From Pseudomonas sp. FP198 (GTDB lineage: Bacteria; Pseudomonadota; Gammaproteobacteria; Pseudomonadales; Pseudomonadaceae), in NCBI RefSeq assembly GCF_030687895.1, contig NZ_CP117452.1, positions 5,199,001 through 5,263,000 on the forward strand: a stretch of DNA of 64,000 nucleotides, in the 5' to 3' direction. Shown in pieces: positions 19,433 to 29,520 of this stretch; within the stretch, counting starts at the first letter, position 1, and the number at the start of each line of letters is the position of its first letter. The notes under the pieces are model-generated. The model made no database searches. It was not told the DNA's origin and saw only the letters and a list, made by a program, of their open reading frames with translations. Both the position numbers and the translations under genes were made by a program.

Positions 19433-20620
19433 TCAAGAAGCCAGCGGCAATACTTGCCAAAGCCCGTTCTGCTGAATCAATTGCCGGTCGCAGTCCGCTT
19501 CACGGGCGGCGGCCAAAGGTTGCCCAGGCAATGCCTGGACGACACGCTGACCCTCACTGCGCAACTGGCAGACCATCTGCCAGAGTGCCGCATCCGTACT
19601 GTCAGGCATCCAGATACCGCCAGACGGTAACTCGATCTCAGCACGCCCCAGGGTCACCAGGGTTTTCAAATCGGTAGAGAAGCCGGTCGCCGGACGGGCA
19701 CGACCGAAATCGGCGCCGATGTCGTCGTAGCGACCGCCCTGGGCGATGGACTGGCCAACGCCCGGTACGAACACCGCGAATACCACGCCGGTGTGGTAGT
19801 GATAACCGCGCAGTTCACCCAGGTCGAAATACAGCGGCAGCTCCGGGAAACGCACCGACAGACGTTCGGCAATCGCCAACAAGTCATCAAGGGCCGCCAG
19901 CACAGGGGCCGGCGCACCGGCCAGACGCTCGCGAGCGGCACCCAGCACTTCACGGCCGCCACACAGGTCCACCAATGCCCGCAGCATGCCAGACAATTGT
20001 GTCGGCAGGCCTTCGGTCAGGCTGATGACTTCGTCGATGGCCTTGCGCTGCAAAGCATCGAACAACTGCTGCTCCACTTCACCGGACAGCCCCGCCGCCC
20101 GCGCCAGGCCACGGTAGATGCCGACATGGCCCAGGTCCATGTGGACATCCGGCACGTCAGCCAGTTGCAGCATGGCCAGCATCAGACTGATGACTTCCAC
20201 GTCGCTGCTCGGGCTCGCGTCGCCGTACAGCTCGGCGCCCAGCTGGATCGGGCTGCGCGAAGACGACAAGGCACGCGGCAAGGCATGCAGGACACTGCCG
20301 GCATAGCACAGGCGGCTCGGACCTTCACGACGCAGGGTGTGGGCATCGATGCGCGCCACTTGTGGCGTGATGTCGGCCCTAAAGCCCATCTGTCGACCCG
20401 ACTGCGGATCGATGACCTTGAAGGTGCGCAGATCCAGGTCCTGGCCCGCGCCGGTCAGCAGGGATTCCAGGTACTCGATATGCGGGGTCACGACAAACTC
20501 GTAACCCCAGCTCTGGAACAGATCCAACACCTGCCGACGCGCTACTTCGATACGCGCGGCCTCCGGTGGCAGTACTTCTTCGATGCCATCTGGCAGCAGC
20601 CAGCGGTCTACCGTTGCCAT
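19433..20620 (-). CDS. hisZ: ATP phosphoribosyltransferase regulatory subunit
   Basis: The 395-aa protein is a paralog of histidyl-tRNA synthetase. It has the catalytic-core-like segments ([55 protein letters not shown]) but lacks the C-terminal anticodon-binding domain. HisZ forms a hetero-octamer with the short form of HisG and is needed for histidine biosynthesis in organisms with short HisG. It precedes purA; the two are probably one operon. hisG itself is not in the window. Confidence 0.95.
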   Translation of the reverse strand: MATVDRWLLPDGIEEVLPPEAARIEVARRQVLDLFQSWGYEFVVTPHIEYLESLLTGAGQDLDLRTFKVIDPQSGRQMGFRADITPQVARIDAHTLRREGPSRLCYAGSVLHALPRALSSSRSPIQLGAELYGDASPSSDVEVISLMLAMLQLADVPDVHMDLGHVGIYRGLARAAGLSGEVEQQLFDALQRKAIDEVISLTEGLPTQLSGMLRALVDLCGGREVLGAARERLAGAPAPVLAALDDLLAIAERLSVRFPELPLYFDLGELRGYHYHTGVVFAVFVPGVGQSIAQGGRYDDIGADFGRARPATGFSTDLKTLVTLGRAEIELPSGGIWMPDSTDAALWQMVCQLRSEGQRVVQALPGQPLAAAREADCDRQLIQQNGLWQVLPLAS

Positions 20621-20941
20621 TACGCCATTCCCCTATGATCCGGGCGGCCAACTTTCGGGCTGGCCTTGAGTGAAGCAGAAAATGCCCGCGCCATGCGAAA
20701 AACCGCAAACCACGCGCAAGGGCGACGTGACGAATGGCCTTGAATCGGCCTCGCCAAGCATTTTCCTCGAAAAACCTGTCGGGTCATTTCACCCGACGCC
20801 TGCAACCAACACCACAATCGAACGTGCAGACGCAAAAAAGCCGGGAATTTCCCGGCTGCCGCATCATACACACGTTTTCCCAAAGGATCACCCCGCCCGA
20901 CGTTTTAGCCGCCGGGCGGAGTGCTTCAGGTCAACGTTGCA
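20621..20941. other. 321-base gap between hisZ and hflC without a gene
   Basis: In P. aeruginosa, as remembered, a small DUF2065 gene lies between hflC and hisZ. No hydrophobic reading frame of that kind is visible here. The gap holds two hairpins beyond hflC (listed separately) and presumably the hisZ-purA promoter in its lower half. Confidence 0.6.
20834..20857 (-). terminator. Terminator of the hfq-hflX-hflKC transcript
   Basis: Stem AGCCGGGAA/TTCCCGGCT with a one-base centre is followed on the minus strand by TTTTTTGCG, a textbook rho-independent terminator, about 85 bases after hflC. Another hairpin, CCGCCCG/CGGGCGG (20893-20919), lies between it and the gene. Confidence 0.9.
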
Positions 20942-21811
20942 TCAAGGCTTGGCTTTTTCCAGGTAGTGGAAAAAGTCGCTGCTTGGGTCCAGGACCAGAA
21001 CGTCGGACTTGTTCGCGAAGCTTTCACGGTAGGCCCGCAGGCTACGATAGAACGCGTAGAACTCCTGATCCTGGCCGTAGGCCTTGGCGTAGATCGCCGC
21101 AGCCTGGGCATCGCCATCACCACGGACTTCTTCCGATTCACGATAGGCTTCGGCCAGCAGCACACGGCGTTGGCGATCGGCGTCGGCACGGATGCCTTCA
21201 GCCAGCTCGTTACCCTTGGCACGGTGCTCGCGGGCTTCACGCTCACGTTCGGTGCTCATGCGCTCGAACACGCTGCGGTTCACTTCCTTCGGCAGGTCAA
21301 TGGCCTTGACGCGGACATCGACTACTTCGATACCCAGCTCTTTTTCCGCCATCGTGTTCAGCGAACGGGTGATGTCGGACATGAGCGCATCGCGCTCACC
21401 GGAGACCACTTCATGCAGGGTACGCTTACCGAACTGGTCACGCAGGCCCGATTCCAGGCGACGGGACAGACGTTCGTCAGCGATCTGCTTGAGGCCGGAC
21501 GTCGCGGTGTAGAAGCGCTCGGCATCCTTCACGCGCCACTTGGCGTAGGCATCGACCATCACGGCTTTCTTTTCCAGCGTCAGGAAGCGCTGCGTCGGCG
21601 CGTCCAGCGTCATCAGGCGGGCATCGAACTTGCGCACCTTGTTGACGTACGGCACTTTCACATGCAGCCCCGGCTGGACATCAGCCTGGACCACGCGACC
21701 GAACTGCAGCAACACCGCACGCTCGGTCTGAGCCACGATGTAGAAGCAGTTCCAGGCAGCGATCGCCACGACGACACCGACAATAAGGGCGATCAGCGAT
21801 TTATTGCTCAT
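20942..21811 (-). CDS. hflC: Protease modulator HflC
   Basis: The 289-aa protein has one N-terminal membrane helix (about 4-25, SLIALIVGVVVAIAAWNCF) and a periplasmic SPFH/Band 7 domain. With HflK it forms the large ring that encloses the membrane protease FtsH and tunes its activity. The C-terminal half contains the helical EREREAREHRAKGNELAEG region and ends at a VLDPSSDFFHYLE motif typical of HflC. Its ATG overlaps the hflK stop by one base (TGATG). Confidence 0.97.
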   Translation of the reverse strand: MSNKSLIALIVGVVVAIAAWNCFYIVAQTERAVLLQFGRVVQADVQPGLHVKVPYVNKVRKFDARLMTLDAPTQRFLTLEKKAVMVDAYAKWRVKDAERFYTATSGLKQIADERLSRRLESGLRDQFGKRTLHEVVSGERDALMSDITRSLNTMAEKELGIEVVDVRVKAIDLPKEVNRSVFERMSTEREREAREHRAKGNELAEGIRADADRQRRVLLAEAYRESEEVRGDGDAQAAAIYAKAYGQDQEFYAFYRSLRAYRESFANKSDVLVLDPSSDFFHYLEKAKP

Positions 21812-22986
21812 CAGCGACTCTCCCTGGTACGTGCTTGCTGTTGCTGCAGGTCCGCCGCCGCGCGGGCATTGGCTTCATTGCTGGCGGCTGCCGCCGCTCC
21901 GGTTGACGGCGTGCTGGTGTTGCGACCGCTCTCGACCATCTTGTCCAGCGGCAGGTACAGCAGATTGCTCTGGCCGTTCTTGTTGCCGGTCACGAGGACC
22001 TTGCTGGTGTTGCTGAAGACTTCCTGCATGGTGTCCAGGTACAGACGCTGGCGGGTCACTTCAGGGGCCTTGCGATACTCGGCCACCAGTTTGGTGAAGC
22101 GATCAGCCTCACCCTTGGCGCGGGAAACCACTTCGTCGCGATAGCCGTTGGCATCCTCGATGATGCGCTGGGCCTGGCCACGAGCTTCCGGCACGACGCC
22201 GTTGGCGTAGGTTTCGGCCTGGTTGCGCGAACGCTGCTCGTCTTCACGGGCACGGATCACGTCGTCGAAGGCTTCCTGGACTTCACGCGGTGCCGCTGCG
22301 CTCTGCACGTTGACCTGGGTGACGGTGATACCGGTGCGATAGGTGTCGAGGAAACGCTGCAGGCGCTCCTTGATTTCGCTGGCCATCAGCTCGCGGCCTT
22401 CAGTCAGCACCTGGTCCATGGCGGTGGAGCCCACCACATGGCGCAAGGCACTTTCAGTCGCGTGTTGCAGGCTGATTTCCGGCTGGTCGACGTTCAGCAC
22501 GAAGTCCTGCAGGTTGGTGATCTTGTACTGCACGGTCAGCGGCACTTCGACGATGTTCTCGTCTTCGGTGAGCATCTGGCCCTGCTTGGTGTAGGCACGC
22601 TCACGCGTGACGTTCTCCATGTACTTCTGGTCGATCGGCGGGAAATAGATGTTCAGGCCCGGGCCGACGGTTTCGTAGTACTTGCCGAAGCGCAGCACCA
22701 CGGCTTGCTCCTGCTCGTCCACGACATACACCGCGCTGTACAGCCAGACAGCCGCAAGCACGACAAGACCGATGCCGAGCAGGCCGAAACCACCGCCTCT
22801 GCCCGCACGGCTGCCGCCCTCGTCACCGCGTTTCTTACCACCACCGAACAAACCGTTCAGGCTTTCCTGCAGCTTGCGGAAGGCCTCGTCGAGATCCGGT
22901 GGTCCCTTGCGGTCGCCGTTGTTACGACGCTTGCCGCCCCAGGGATCCTGGTTGTTCGAGTTGCCACCCGGCTCATTCCAAGCCAT
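21811..22986 (-). CDS. hflK: FtsH protease activity modulator HflK
   Basis: The 391-aa protein has a Gly/Lys/Arg-rich cytoplasmic N-terminus (1-75, with GGKKRGDEGGSRAGRGGG), one membrane helix (about 76-98) and a periplasmic SPFH domain beginning VDEQEQAVVLRFGKY, then a helical region and an Ala/Gln-rich tail. It partners HflC around FtsH. I chose ATG at 22986 (MAWNEPGGN), which has GGAG six bases upstream; an ATG four codons earlier would include that site in the coding region. Confidence 0.96.
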   Translation of the reverse strand: MAWNEPGGNSNNQDPWGGKRRNNGDRKGPPDLDEAFRKLQESLNGLFGGGKKRGDEGGSRAGRGGGFGLLGIGLVVLAAVWLYSAVYVVDEQEQAVVLRFGKYYETVGPGLNIYFPPIDQKYMENVTRERAYTKQGQMLTEDENIVEVPLTVQYKITNLQDFVLNVDQPEISLQHATESALRHVVGSTAMDQVLTEGRELMASEIKERLQRFLDTYRTGITVTQVNVQSAAAPREVQEAFDDVIRAREDEQRSRNQAETYANGVVPEARGQAQRIIEDANGYRDEVVSRAKGEADRFTKLVAEYRKAPEVTRQRLYLDTMQEVFSNTSKVLVTGNKNGQSNLLYLPLDKMVESGRNTSTPSTGAAAAASNEANARAAADLQQQQARTRESR

Positions 22987-23047
22987 AGCGCTCTCCATCT
23001 GATAAAGCAAAGACGCACCCACGGCGCGCCGGCCAATGCTACAGAAT

Positions 23048-23069
23048 GCCTGACACAGCTTTCTCAGGC
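23048..23069 (-). other. Hairpin between hflX and hflK
   Basis: GCCTGA/TCAGGC with a 10-base loop lies in the 85-base gap between hflX and hflK, just before the hflX stop on the map. Without a clear T run it is unlikely to be a full terminator; it could slow transcription or protect the upstream message. Confidence 0.35.
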
Positions 23070-23071
23070 TT

Positions 23072-24373
23072 TTATTGCAAAGTGTGTTGCTCGATGAATT
23101 CCATCGGTTGCAGCCCTTCACGACTGACCAGCCGGTTCAGTTCCGACCGAGGCAGGCGAACGGCCAGCAGGCAGACACCGTCTTCGTCGTGTTCTTCTTT
23201 CTGCACCGCCCCCAGCTCGAAGAACTGGGCACGCAGCCGGGCAAAATGCTGTGGCAGCTTCAGGGTGCCGACAAACAGGTCGTCGCCCAGCAGCTCCGCC
23301 ACGGCCTCCTTGAGCAGGTCCAGGCCGCTGCCATCACGCGCCGACAGCCAGACCCGCTGCGGCTTGCCGTCGGCATCGCGCTGGATCTGCGGTTCCACGC
23401 CCTCGAGCAAATCGAGTTTGTTGTATACCTCGAGGATCGGCAAGTCCTGCGCCCCGATCTCGCCCAGCACCACCATGACCTGCTCGATCTGCAGCATCCG
23501 GTCCGGCTCGGCGGCATCGATCACATGCAGCAGCAGGTCGGAGTTGCTCGACTCTTCGAGCGTAGCCCGGAAAGCCTCGACCAGCTTGTGCGGCAAGTGC
23601 CGGATGAAGCCCACGGTGTCGGCCAGCACGATCGGCCCGAGGTCGTCCAGGTCGAGCCGGCGCAGGGTCGGGTCGAGCGTGGCGAACAACTGGTCGGCCG
23701 CGTAGACGTCGGACTGGGTAACGTGATTGAACAGCGTCGATTTGCCGGCGTTGGTATACCCCACCAGTGAAACCGTCGGGATGTCCGCCCGCTTGCGGCC
23801 GCGTCGCGACTGCTCGCGCTGGCTGCGGACCTTCTCCAGCCGCCCCTTGATCTGGCGCAGGCGAACCCGCAGCAGGCGCCGGTCGGTTTCCAGCTGGGTT
23901 TCACCCGGGCCACGCAGGCCGATACCGCCTTTCTGGCGCTCGAGGTGAGTCCAGCCGCGAACCAGCCGTGTGCTCATGTGCTCAAGCTGGGCCAGTTCGA
24001 CCTGGAGCTTGCCTTCATGGGTACGCGCGCGTTGGGCAAAGATATCGAGAATCAGCCCGGTGCGGTCGATCACGCGACACTCGAAGACACGTTCGAGGTT
24101 ACGTTCCTGACTGGGCGTAAGGATGTGGTTGAAAATCACCAGATCGATGTGCTCGGCCTTGACCAGATCGCGCAACTCCTCGACCTTGCCACTGCCGATC
24201 AGGAATTTGGCGGTTGGCCGATGACGCGGCACGTTGACAAACGCGACGGTCTCGGCGCCGGCCGAAATTGCCAATTCCTGAAACTCCTGCGGATCTTCGC
24301 GCGCCTCAGGGTCCTGTCCTTCCAAGTGAACGAGAATAGTCCGCTCACCACCACCGTGGCGCTCAAAGAACAA
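23072..24373 (-). CDS. hflX: GTPase HflX
   Basis: The 433-aa GTPase splits stalled ribosomes, notably after heat stress. The N-terminal HflX domain (about 15-120) has the conserved GSGKVEEL and NLER-x-FE elements, a coiled segment follows (about 150-195), and the GTPase domain has P-loop GYTNAGKSTLF near residue 205 and NKLD near 320. The start is a TTG at 24373 preceded by AGGAGCCTCC; the family N-terminus (MFFERHGGGER) begins there and no ATG fits. It is 12 bases after hfq, in the classic hfq-hflX-hflK-hflC order. Confidence 0.95.
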   Translation of the reverse strand: MFFERHGGGERTILVHLEGQDPEAREDPQEFQELAISAGAETVAFVNVPRHRPTAKFLIGSGKVEELRDLVKAEHIDLVIFNHILTPSQERNLERVFECRVIDRTGLILDIFAQRARTHEGKLQVELAQLEHMSTRLVRGWTHLERQKGGIGLRGPGETQLETDRRLLRVRLRQIKGRLEKVRSQREQSRRGRKRADIPTVSLVGYTNAGKSTLFNHVTQSDVYAADQLFATLDPTLRRLDLDDLGPIVLADTVGFIRHLPHKLVEAFRATLEESSNSDLLLHVIDAAEPDRMLQIEQVMVVLGEIGAQDLPILEVYNKLDLLEGVEPQIQRDADGKPQRVWLSARDGSGLDLLKEAVAELLGDDLFVGTLKLPQHFARLRAQFFELGAVQKEEHDEDGVCLLAVRLPRSELNRLVSREGLQPMEFIEQHTLQ

Positions 24374-24385
24374 AGGAGGCTCCTA

Positions 24386-24646
24386 TCAAGCGTTACCCGG
24401 CTCAGCGTCAGCGCCTTCGGATTCGGTTGCGCTAGGCAGACGAATTGGACGAACCGGCACCACTGTCGAGATAGCGTGTTTGTAGACCATCTGGCTGACG
24501 GTGTTTTTCAGCAGGATGACGAACTGGTCGAAAGACTCGATCGTGCCTTGCAGTTTGATCCCGTTGACCAGATAGATGGACACCCCAACTTTCTCTTTAC
24601 GTAAAGTGTTCAAGTAAGGGTCTTGTAGCGAATGCCCTTTTGACAT
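24386..24646 (-). CDS. hfq: RNA chaperone Hfq
   Basis: The 86-aa hexameric protein pairs small RNAs with mRNAs and, in Pseudomonas, also acts with Crc in catabolite repression. Sm1 starts at [20 protein letters not shown] and Sm2 includes the [10 protein letters not shown] motif; the C-terminal tail (72-86) is short and acidic, as usual in Pseudomonas. ATG at 24646 gives [12 protein letters not shown], the family N-terminus. Confidence 0.98.
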   Translation of the reverse strand: MSKGHSLQDPYLNTLRKEKVGVSIYLVNGIKLQGTIESFDQFVILLKNTVSQMVYKHAISTVVPVRPIRLPSATESEGADAEPGNA

Positions 24647-24737
24647 GTGCCGCACTCCTTTAAGGATCAATTATAAAAATCGGAATCAGATGGCTTGGGC
24701 CGTCACACCCCCAAGGATAGACGGCAATTGCAAGGAC

Positions 24738-25709
24738 TCAGCTCAATATGGAGATGGTCCCGAGGTATTTCAAGGCGCGTGGCAGATTGTCGCAATCAAG
24801 GCTGTCGAGCCAGTGCAAGTCAGTCCAGCTGCGCAACCAGGTGAACTGGCGCTTCGCCAATTGGCGCGTGGCGATAATCCCACGCTCGCGCATCTCGGCT
24901 GACGTCAGCTTGCCGTCCAGGTAATCCCAGACTTGTCGATAACCTACCGCACGTATAGACGGCAACCCGGCGTGCAGGTCACTTCGCTCACGCAGGGCTA
25001 CGACCTCGTCTATGAACCCCTGTTCCAACATCAATGTGAATCTTTGTTCAATACGCTGATGCAACACTTGCCGGTTCGCCGGAGCGATGGCCAGATTCGC
25101 GACAGTATAGGGCAATTGTTGCAGTCCCGAAGCGGCTGCTTCAGTACTTTGCGCAGATTGTCGCTGGCGCAGGGCCGTCATGCTCTGGCCGCTGACCCGA
25201 TAGACCTCCAGCGCCCGGCTGAGCCGCTGCGGGTCGTTGGGGTGGATACGCGCCGCCGATTCCGGGTCAATGGCCGCCAATTGCTCATGCAGCGCTTGCC
25301 AGCCAAGGCGCGCAGCCTCTTCTTCGATCTGCGCGCGCACCTCGGGATCGGCCGCCGGCATGTCCGCCAGCCCGTCGACCAAGGCCTTGTAATAGAGCAT
25401 GGTGCCGCCCACCAGCAGCGGAATCTTGCCCCGCGCGGTGATCTCGGCCATGGCCTGGAGCGCATCACGCCGGAAATCGGCCGCCGAGTAGGCATCGGCC
25501 GGGTCGAGGATATCGATCAGGCGGTGGGGAAATTCAGCCAGCAGTTCTTTCGATGGCTTGGCGGTGCCGATGTCCATGCCCCGATAGACCAACGCCGAGT
25601 CGACGCTGATCAACTCGCAGGGCAGCACCTTGGTCAGTTCGATGGCCAGGTCGGTCTTGCCGGCGGCCGTCGGCCCCATCAGGAAGATCGCCGGAGGGAG
25701 CTGGCTCAT
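24738..25709 (-). CDS. miaA: tRNA dimethylallyltransferase MiaA
   Basis: The 323-aa enzyme transfers the dimethylallyl group to A37 of tRNAs reading UNN codons. Visible motifs: P-loop [14 protein letters not shown] (residues 12-25), substrate site [16 protein letters not shown] (about 36-51), and [14 protein letters not shown]. Its ATG overlaps the mutL stop by one base; sequence before 25709 belongs to mutL. hfq follows after 91 bases, room for the hfq promoters known in other gamma-proteobacteria, though I could not assign one. Confidence 0.97.
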   Translation of the reverse strand: MSQLPPAIFLMGPTAAGKTDLAIELTKVLPCELISVDSALVYRGMDIGTAKPSKELLAEFPHRLIDILDPADAYSAADFRRDALQAMAEITARGKIPLLVGGTMLYYKALVDGLADMPAADPEVRAQIEEEAARLGWQALHEQLAAIDPESAARIHPNDPQRLSRALEVYRVSGQSMTALRQRQSAQSTEAAASGLQQLPYTVANLAIAPANRQVLHQRIEQRFTLMLEQGFIDEVVALRERSDLHAGLPSIRAVGYRQVWDYLDGKLTSAEMRERGIIATRQLAKRQFTWLRSWTDLHWLDSLDCDNLPRALKYLGTISILS

Positions 25710-27622
25710 CAGCGACCGCGCAGGAACAGTTTGTCCAGGTCGTCCAGGCCCAATTGGGTCCAGGTCGGCCGGCCATGGTTGCATTGACCGCTGCGCTCGG
25801 TGTTTTCCATGTCCCGCAGCAGACCGTTCATTTCCGGCAGGGCCAGGCGCCGGTTGGCGCGGATTGCGCCGTGGCAGGCCATGGTGCCGAGCAGTTCGTT
25901 CAGGTGCGCCTGGATCCGGTCACTGGTGCCGTACTCCATCAGGTCGGCCAGCACGTCGCTGACCAGGCGATTGGCCTCGGCCTGTTTCAACAAGGCCGGG
26001 ATCTGCCGGATCGCCAGGGTCTCCGGGCCCAGGCGCTGCAACTCGAAGCCCAGGCGCTGGAACCAGCTCACATGTTCTTCGGCGCAATCGGCTTCGCGCT
26101 GACTGACGGCCAGGGACTCGGGCACCAGCAGCGGTTGGCCGCTCAAGCCCTCACTGGACATGGCGATCTTCAGCCGCTCGTACATGATCCGCTCGTGGGC
26201 GGCATGCATGTCCACCAGGACCAGGCCCTGGGCATTTTCCGAGAGGATGTAGATGCCTTTGAGCTGCGCCAGGGCATAGCCTAGCGGCGGGATATCGCCC
26301 TGGCCATCGGGCAATGCCGCCGCACCGGCCTCCGGCAGCGGCTTGAAAAACTCGCGATAGGCGGCCTGGGCCTCCGCCGCCGGCACATTCGACTGAGGAC
26401 GCGGTGTGTATTGGTATTGATAGCCGCTGCCGGCACCGTTGCCGGCCGTGTTATAGACCGGCTGGGGCTGAGGCTGCTCAAGCAGCGCGTTGGCCGCAAG
26501 GCGCATTTCGCCCTGGGGACCGAATTCGCCAGCTTCCAGTCCGCTTGGCCGGACCATGCCGGCCACCGCCGCCGGGGCCGCCAATTGATCTTCGGGACGC
26601 ACGTCGCCCAGGGCGCGATGCAAAGTGCCGTAGAGGAAGTCATGGACCATGCGCCCGTCACGGAACCGCACTTCGTGCTTGGTCGGGTGCACGTTGACGT
26701 CCACCACCGAAGGGTCGACCTCGAAAAACAGCACGAAGGTCGGATGCCGGCCGTTGAACAGCACATCGCGATACGCCTGGCGCACCGCGTGGGCCACGAG
26801 CTTGTCGCGCACCGCGCGGCCATTCACATAGAAATACTGCAAGTCCGCCTGGCTGCGGGAGAACGTCGGCAAGCCGACCCAGCCCCACAGGTGCAGGCCA
26901 TTGCGCTCCACCTCGATGGGCAATGCCTGCTCGAGGAAACCCGCACCGCACACCGCGCCCACGCGCCGGGCGCGGGCCGCATCATCGTGGGCCTCGTGCA
27001 GGCTGAGGATGGTCTTGCCGTTGTGGCGCAAATGGAACGCCACGTCAAAACGCGCCAGGGCCAGGCGCTTGATGACTTCCTGCAAATGATCGAATTCAGT
27101 CTTCTCGGCCTTGAGGAACTTGCGCCGGGCCGGGGTATTGAAGAACAGGTCGCGCACCTCCACCGAGGTGCCCACCGGATGCGCGGCGGGCTGGACGCGA
27201 GAAGCCATGTCGCGGCCTTCGGTCTCGACCTGCCAGGCCTGGTCGGCATCGCGGGTGCGGGACGTCAGCGTCAGGCGCGACACCGAGCTGATGGACGCCA
27301 GCGCCTCGCCACGAAACCCCAGGCTCATGACCCGCTCAAGGTCTTCCAGGTCGCGGATCTTGCTGGTGGCGTGGCGAGCCAGCGCCAGCGGCAGGTCGTC
27401 AGCGGGAATGCCGCGACCGTCATCGCGCACCCGCAGCAGCTTGACGCCGCCCTGCTCGACATCGACATCGATGCGCTTGGCCCCGGAGTCGAGGCTGTTT
27501 TCCAGCAGCTCCTTGATCACCGACGCCGGGCGCTCGACCACCTCACCGGCGGCGATCTGGTTCGCCAGCCGCGGGCTGAGCAGTTCGATGCGAGCGTTGC
27601 CGCCAATCACTTCATCCGTCAT
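25709..27622 (-). CDS. mutL: DNA mismatch repair protein MutL
   Basis: The 637-aa protein links MutS mismatch recognition to strand removal. The N-terminal GHKL ATPase domain has [17 protein letters not shown] and [10 protein letters not shown]. The C-terminal part carries the endonuclease metal motif D-x-H-A-x2-E-x4-E ([12 protein letters not shown], about residue 478), present in MutL proteins of bacteria that lack MutH. The linker (about 335-440) is Gln/Pro/Ala-rich. Its start overlaps the amiB stop by four bases. Confidence 0.97.
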   Translation of the reverse strand: MTDEVIGGNARIELLSPRLANQIAAGEVVERPASVIKELLENSLDSGAKRIDVDVEQGGVKLLRVRDDGRGIPADDLPLALARHATSKIRDLEDLERVMSLGFRGEALASISSVSRLTLTSRTRDADQAWQVETEGRDMASRVQPAAHPVGTSVEVRDLFFNTPARRKFLKAEKTEFDHLQEVIKRLALARFDVAFHLRHNGKTILSLHEAHDDAARARRVGAVCGAGFLEQALPIEVERNGLHLWGWVGLPTFSRSQADLQYFYVNGRAVRDKLVAHAVRQAYRDVLFNGRHPTFVLFFEVDPSVVDVNVHPTKHEVRFRDGRMVHDFLYGTLHRALGDVRPEDQLAAPAAVAGMVRPSGLEAGEFGPQGEMRLAANALLEQPQPQPVYNTAGNGAGSGYQYQYTPRPQSNVPAAEAQAAYREFFKPLPEAGAAALPDGQGDIPPLGYALAQLKGIYILSENAQGLVLVDMHAAHERIMYERLKIAMSSEGLSGQPLLVPESLAVSQREADCAEEHVSWFQRLGFELQRLGPETLAIRQIPALLKQAEANRLVSDVLADLMEYGTSDRIQAHLNELLGTMACHGAIRANRRLALPEMNGLLRDMENTERSGQCNHGRPTWTQLGLDDLDKLFLRGR

Positions 27623-29049
27623 TGCTTGACCGCCACTTCGTTGCCGGGAATGGTCAGGGTCTGGCCGATCTTCAGCTCGTCACTCTGCAGGTTATTGGCG
27701 CTGCGCAAGGTAGCGGGCGACACCTGGTAGCGCACCGCGATCATCGCCAGGGTTTCGCCAGGACTGACGCGATGATCCCTGGGTCCCTGGGCAATCTTGC
27801 CCGAATCGCGCAGCCAGGCGATGTAGGTGCCCGGCGGCGGGTTCTGCTGGAAGAACTGCCGCACACCGCTGCTGATGGAACGGGCCAGGGCCTGCTGATG
27901 GCTCGCGGAAGACAGTTTCGAGGCTTCGTTGGCGTTGGAGATGAACCCGGTTTCCACGAGGATCGACGGGATGTCCGGCGACTTGAGCACCATGAATCCG
28001 GCCTGTTCGACGCGTTGCTTGTGCAACGGGGTAACGCGGCCGATGTTGCTCAGGACCTTTTGCCCAACGTTCAGACTTGACGTCAACGAGGCGGTCATCG
28101 ACAGATCCAGCAACACGCCCGCGAGCATCCGGTCCTTGTCGTCGAGACTGACGTTGCCGGCACCGCCGATCAGGTCGGAACGGTTTTCACTGTCGGCCAG
28201 CCAGCGCGCGGTCTCGGAGGTGGCGCCACGATCGGACAAGGCAAATACCGAGGCGCCGAACGCAGCCTTCGAAGGCGCGGCGTCGGCGTGGATCGAGACG
28301 AACAGGTCTGCACCTTTCTTGCGGGCGATCTCGGTGCGGCCACGCAACGGAATGAAGTAGTCGCCGGTGCGGGTCAGCTCGGCGCGAAAGCCCTTCATGC
28401 CGTTGACCTGGCGCTGCAACTCCCGGGCGATGGCCAGCACCACGTCTTTCTCACGCTGACCGCGCGAGCCCGAGGCGCCGGGGTCTTCGCCACCGTGGCC
28501 AGCATCGATGACCACGATGATGTCGCGTTTGCCGGCCGGCGCCGGTGGCAGCTTGAGCGCAGGCTCGGTGGGTGTGACCGGCACGGCAGGCACCGTCGCG
28601 ACCTTGGTCGGGGGCGGTGGTGCAGGCGCGGCGTCGGCCGGGTTATCGAACAGATCCACCACCAACCGGTTACCGTACTGGGCATTGGGCGCGAGGGTGA
28701 AACTCTTCGGGGTCACGGCCTGTTTCAGATCGATGACCACGCGCAGGTCGGTGGGCGTGCGCTGGGCCGAACGCATCGCGGTAATCGGCGTGTTCGCCGT
28801 GGGCACGTTCAGCGGCGCGCCCAGGGATGCACCGTTGATGTCGATCACCAGGCGATCCGGGGCCGCGAGGGTGAACACGCTGTGCTGCACCGGGCCTGTC
28901 AGGTCGAACACCAGCCGGGTGTTGTCCGGCGCCCGCCAGAGGCGAACACTGTTGACCTTTGTCTCAGCCACAGCATCGACGGCCAGTGCCGTAAGCAACA
29001 GTCCTACGACAGCAACCACCGCGCGAAAGCGCATACCAAACCCCATCAT
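27619..29049 (-). CDS. amiB: N-acetylmuramoyl-L-alanine amidase AmiB
   Basis: The ~476-aa exported enzyme cuts septal peptidoglycan during daughter-cell separation. Order of parts: signal peptide (about 1-29, ending AVAE), AMIN domain (about 30-130), Pro-rich linker, Amidase_3 domain starting [17 protein letters not shown] (Zn ligand His in GHGGEDPG, Glu in ETGFISN) and a C-terminal LysM domain (about 430-472, [19 protein letters not shown]). Start is uncertain among a TTG at 29052, ATGs at 29049, 29046 and 29034; GGAAAA is best spaced for 29049. It begins four bases after tsaE. Confidence 0.95.
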   Translation of the reverse strand: MMGFGMRFRAVVAVVGLLLTALAVDAVAETKVNSVRLWRAPDNTRLVFDLTGPVQHSVFTLAAPDRLVIDINGASLGAPLNVPTANTPITAMRSAQRTPTDLRVVIDLKQAVTPKSFTLAPNAQYGNRLVVDLFDNPADAAPAPPPPTKVATVPAVPVTPTEPALKLPPAPAGKRDIIVVIDAGHGGEDPGASGSRGQREKDVVLAIARELQRQVNGMKGFRAELTRTGDYFIPLRGRTEIARKKGADLFVSIHADAAPSKAAFGASVFALSDRGATSETARWLADSENRSDLIGGAGNVSLDDKDRMLAGVLLDLSMTASLTSSLNVGQKVLSNIGRVTPLHKQRVEQAGFMVLKSPDIPSILVETGFISNANEASKLSSASHQQALARSISSGVRQFFQQNPPPGTYIAWLRDSGKIAQGPRDHRVSPGETLAMIAVRYQVSPATLRSANNLQSDELKIGQTLTIPGNEVAVKQ

Positions 29050-29052
29050 CAA

Positions 29053-29520
29053 TTAGTTTTCCAGTGCCAGAGCGGCACACCACGACTCGCCACGCGAGCC
29101 TTGCGGCGTCAGTTTCAGCGAACGCCCGCCGTTCTGCGCGCCAATGGTAATGGTCAGGTCGGGCTTTGGCAAAAAGCCTGCACCCTTCTGAGGCCATTCG
29201 ATCAGGCACAAGGCGTCATCTTCGAAATAATCACGGATCCCGAGAAACTCCAGCTCCTCAGGATCGACCAGTCGATACAGGTCGAAATGAAAGGCGCGGG
29301 TATTACCGATCTCGTAGGGCTCGACCAACGTGAACGTGGGGCTCTTGACAGAGCCGACATGCCCGAGGCCGCGAATGATGCCACGGGACAGGGTGGTTTT
29401 CCCCGCGCCAAGGTCGCCTTCGAGAAAAATCAGACCACGGCCTGCGGTGATCTGCGCGATGCGGGCGCCAAATTGTGTCATGGCTTGTTCGTCCGCCACG
29501 TACAGGGTTACTACAGACAC
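29053..29520 (-). CDS. tsaE: tRNA threonylcarbamoyladenosine biosynthesis ATPase TsaE
   Basis: The 155-aa ATPase works with TsaB and TsaD to make t6A at position 37 of ANN-decoding tRNAs. The P-loop is LEGDLGAGKTTLSRGIIRGL (about residues 31-50), with the family segments SPTFTLVEPYE and FHFDLYRL. I chose the GTG at 29520, with GGAGGAG nine bases upstream; this makes it overlap the end of the upstream gene by 10 bases. Length equals typical TsaE. Confidence 0.95.
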   Translation of the reverse strand: MSVVTLYVADEQAMTQFGARIAQITAGRGLIFLEGDLGAGKTTLSRGIIRGLGHVGSVKSPTFTLVEPYEIGNTRAFHFDLYRLVDPEELEFLGIRDYFEDDALCLIEWPQKGAGFLPKPDLTITIGAQNGGRSLKLTPQGSRGESWCAALALEN

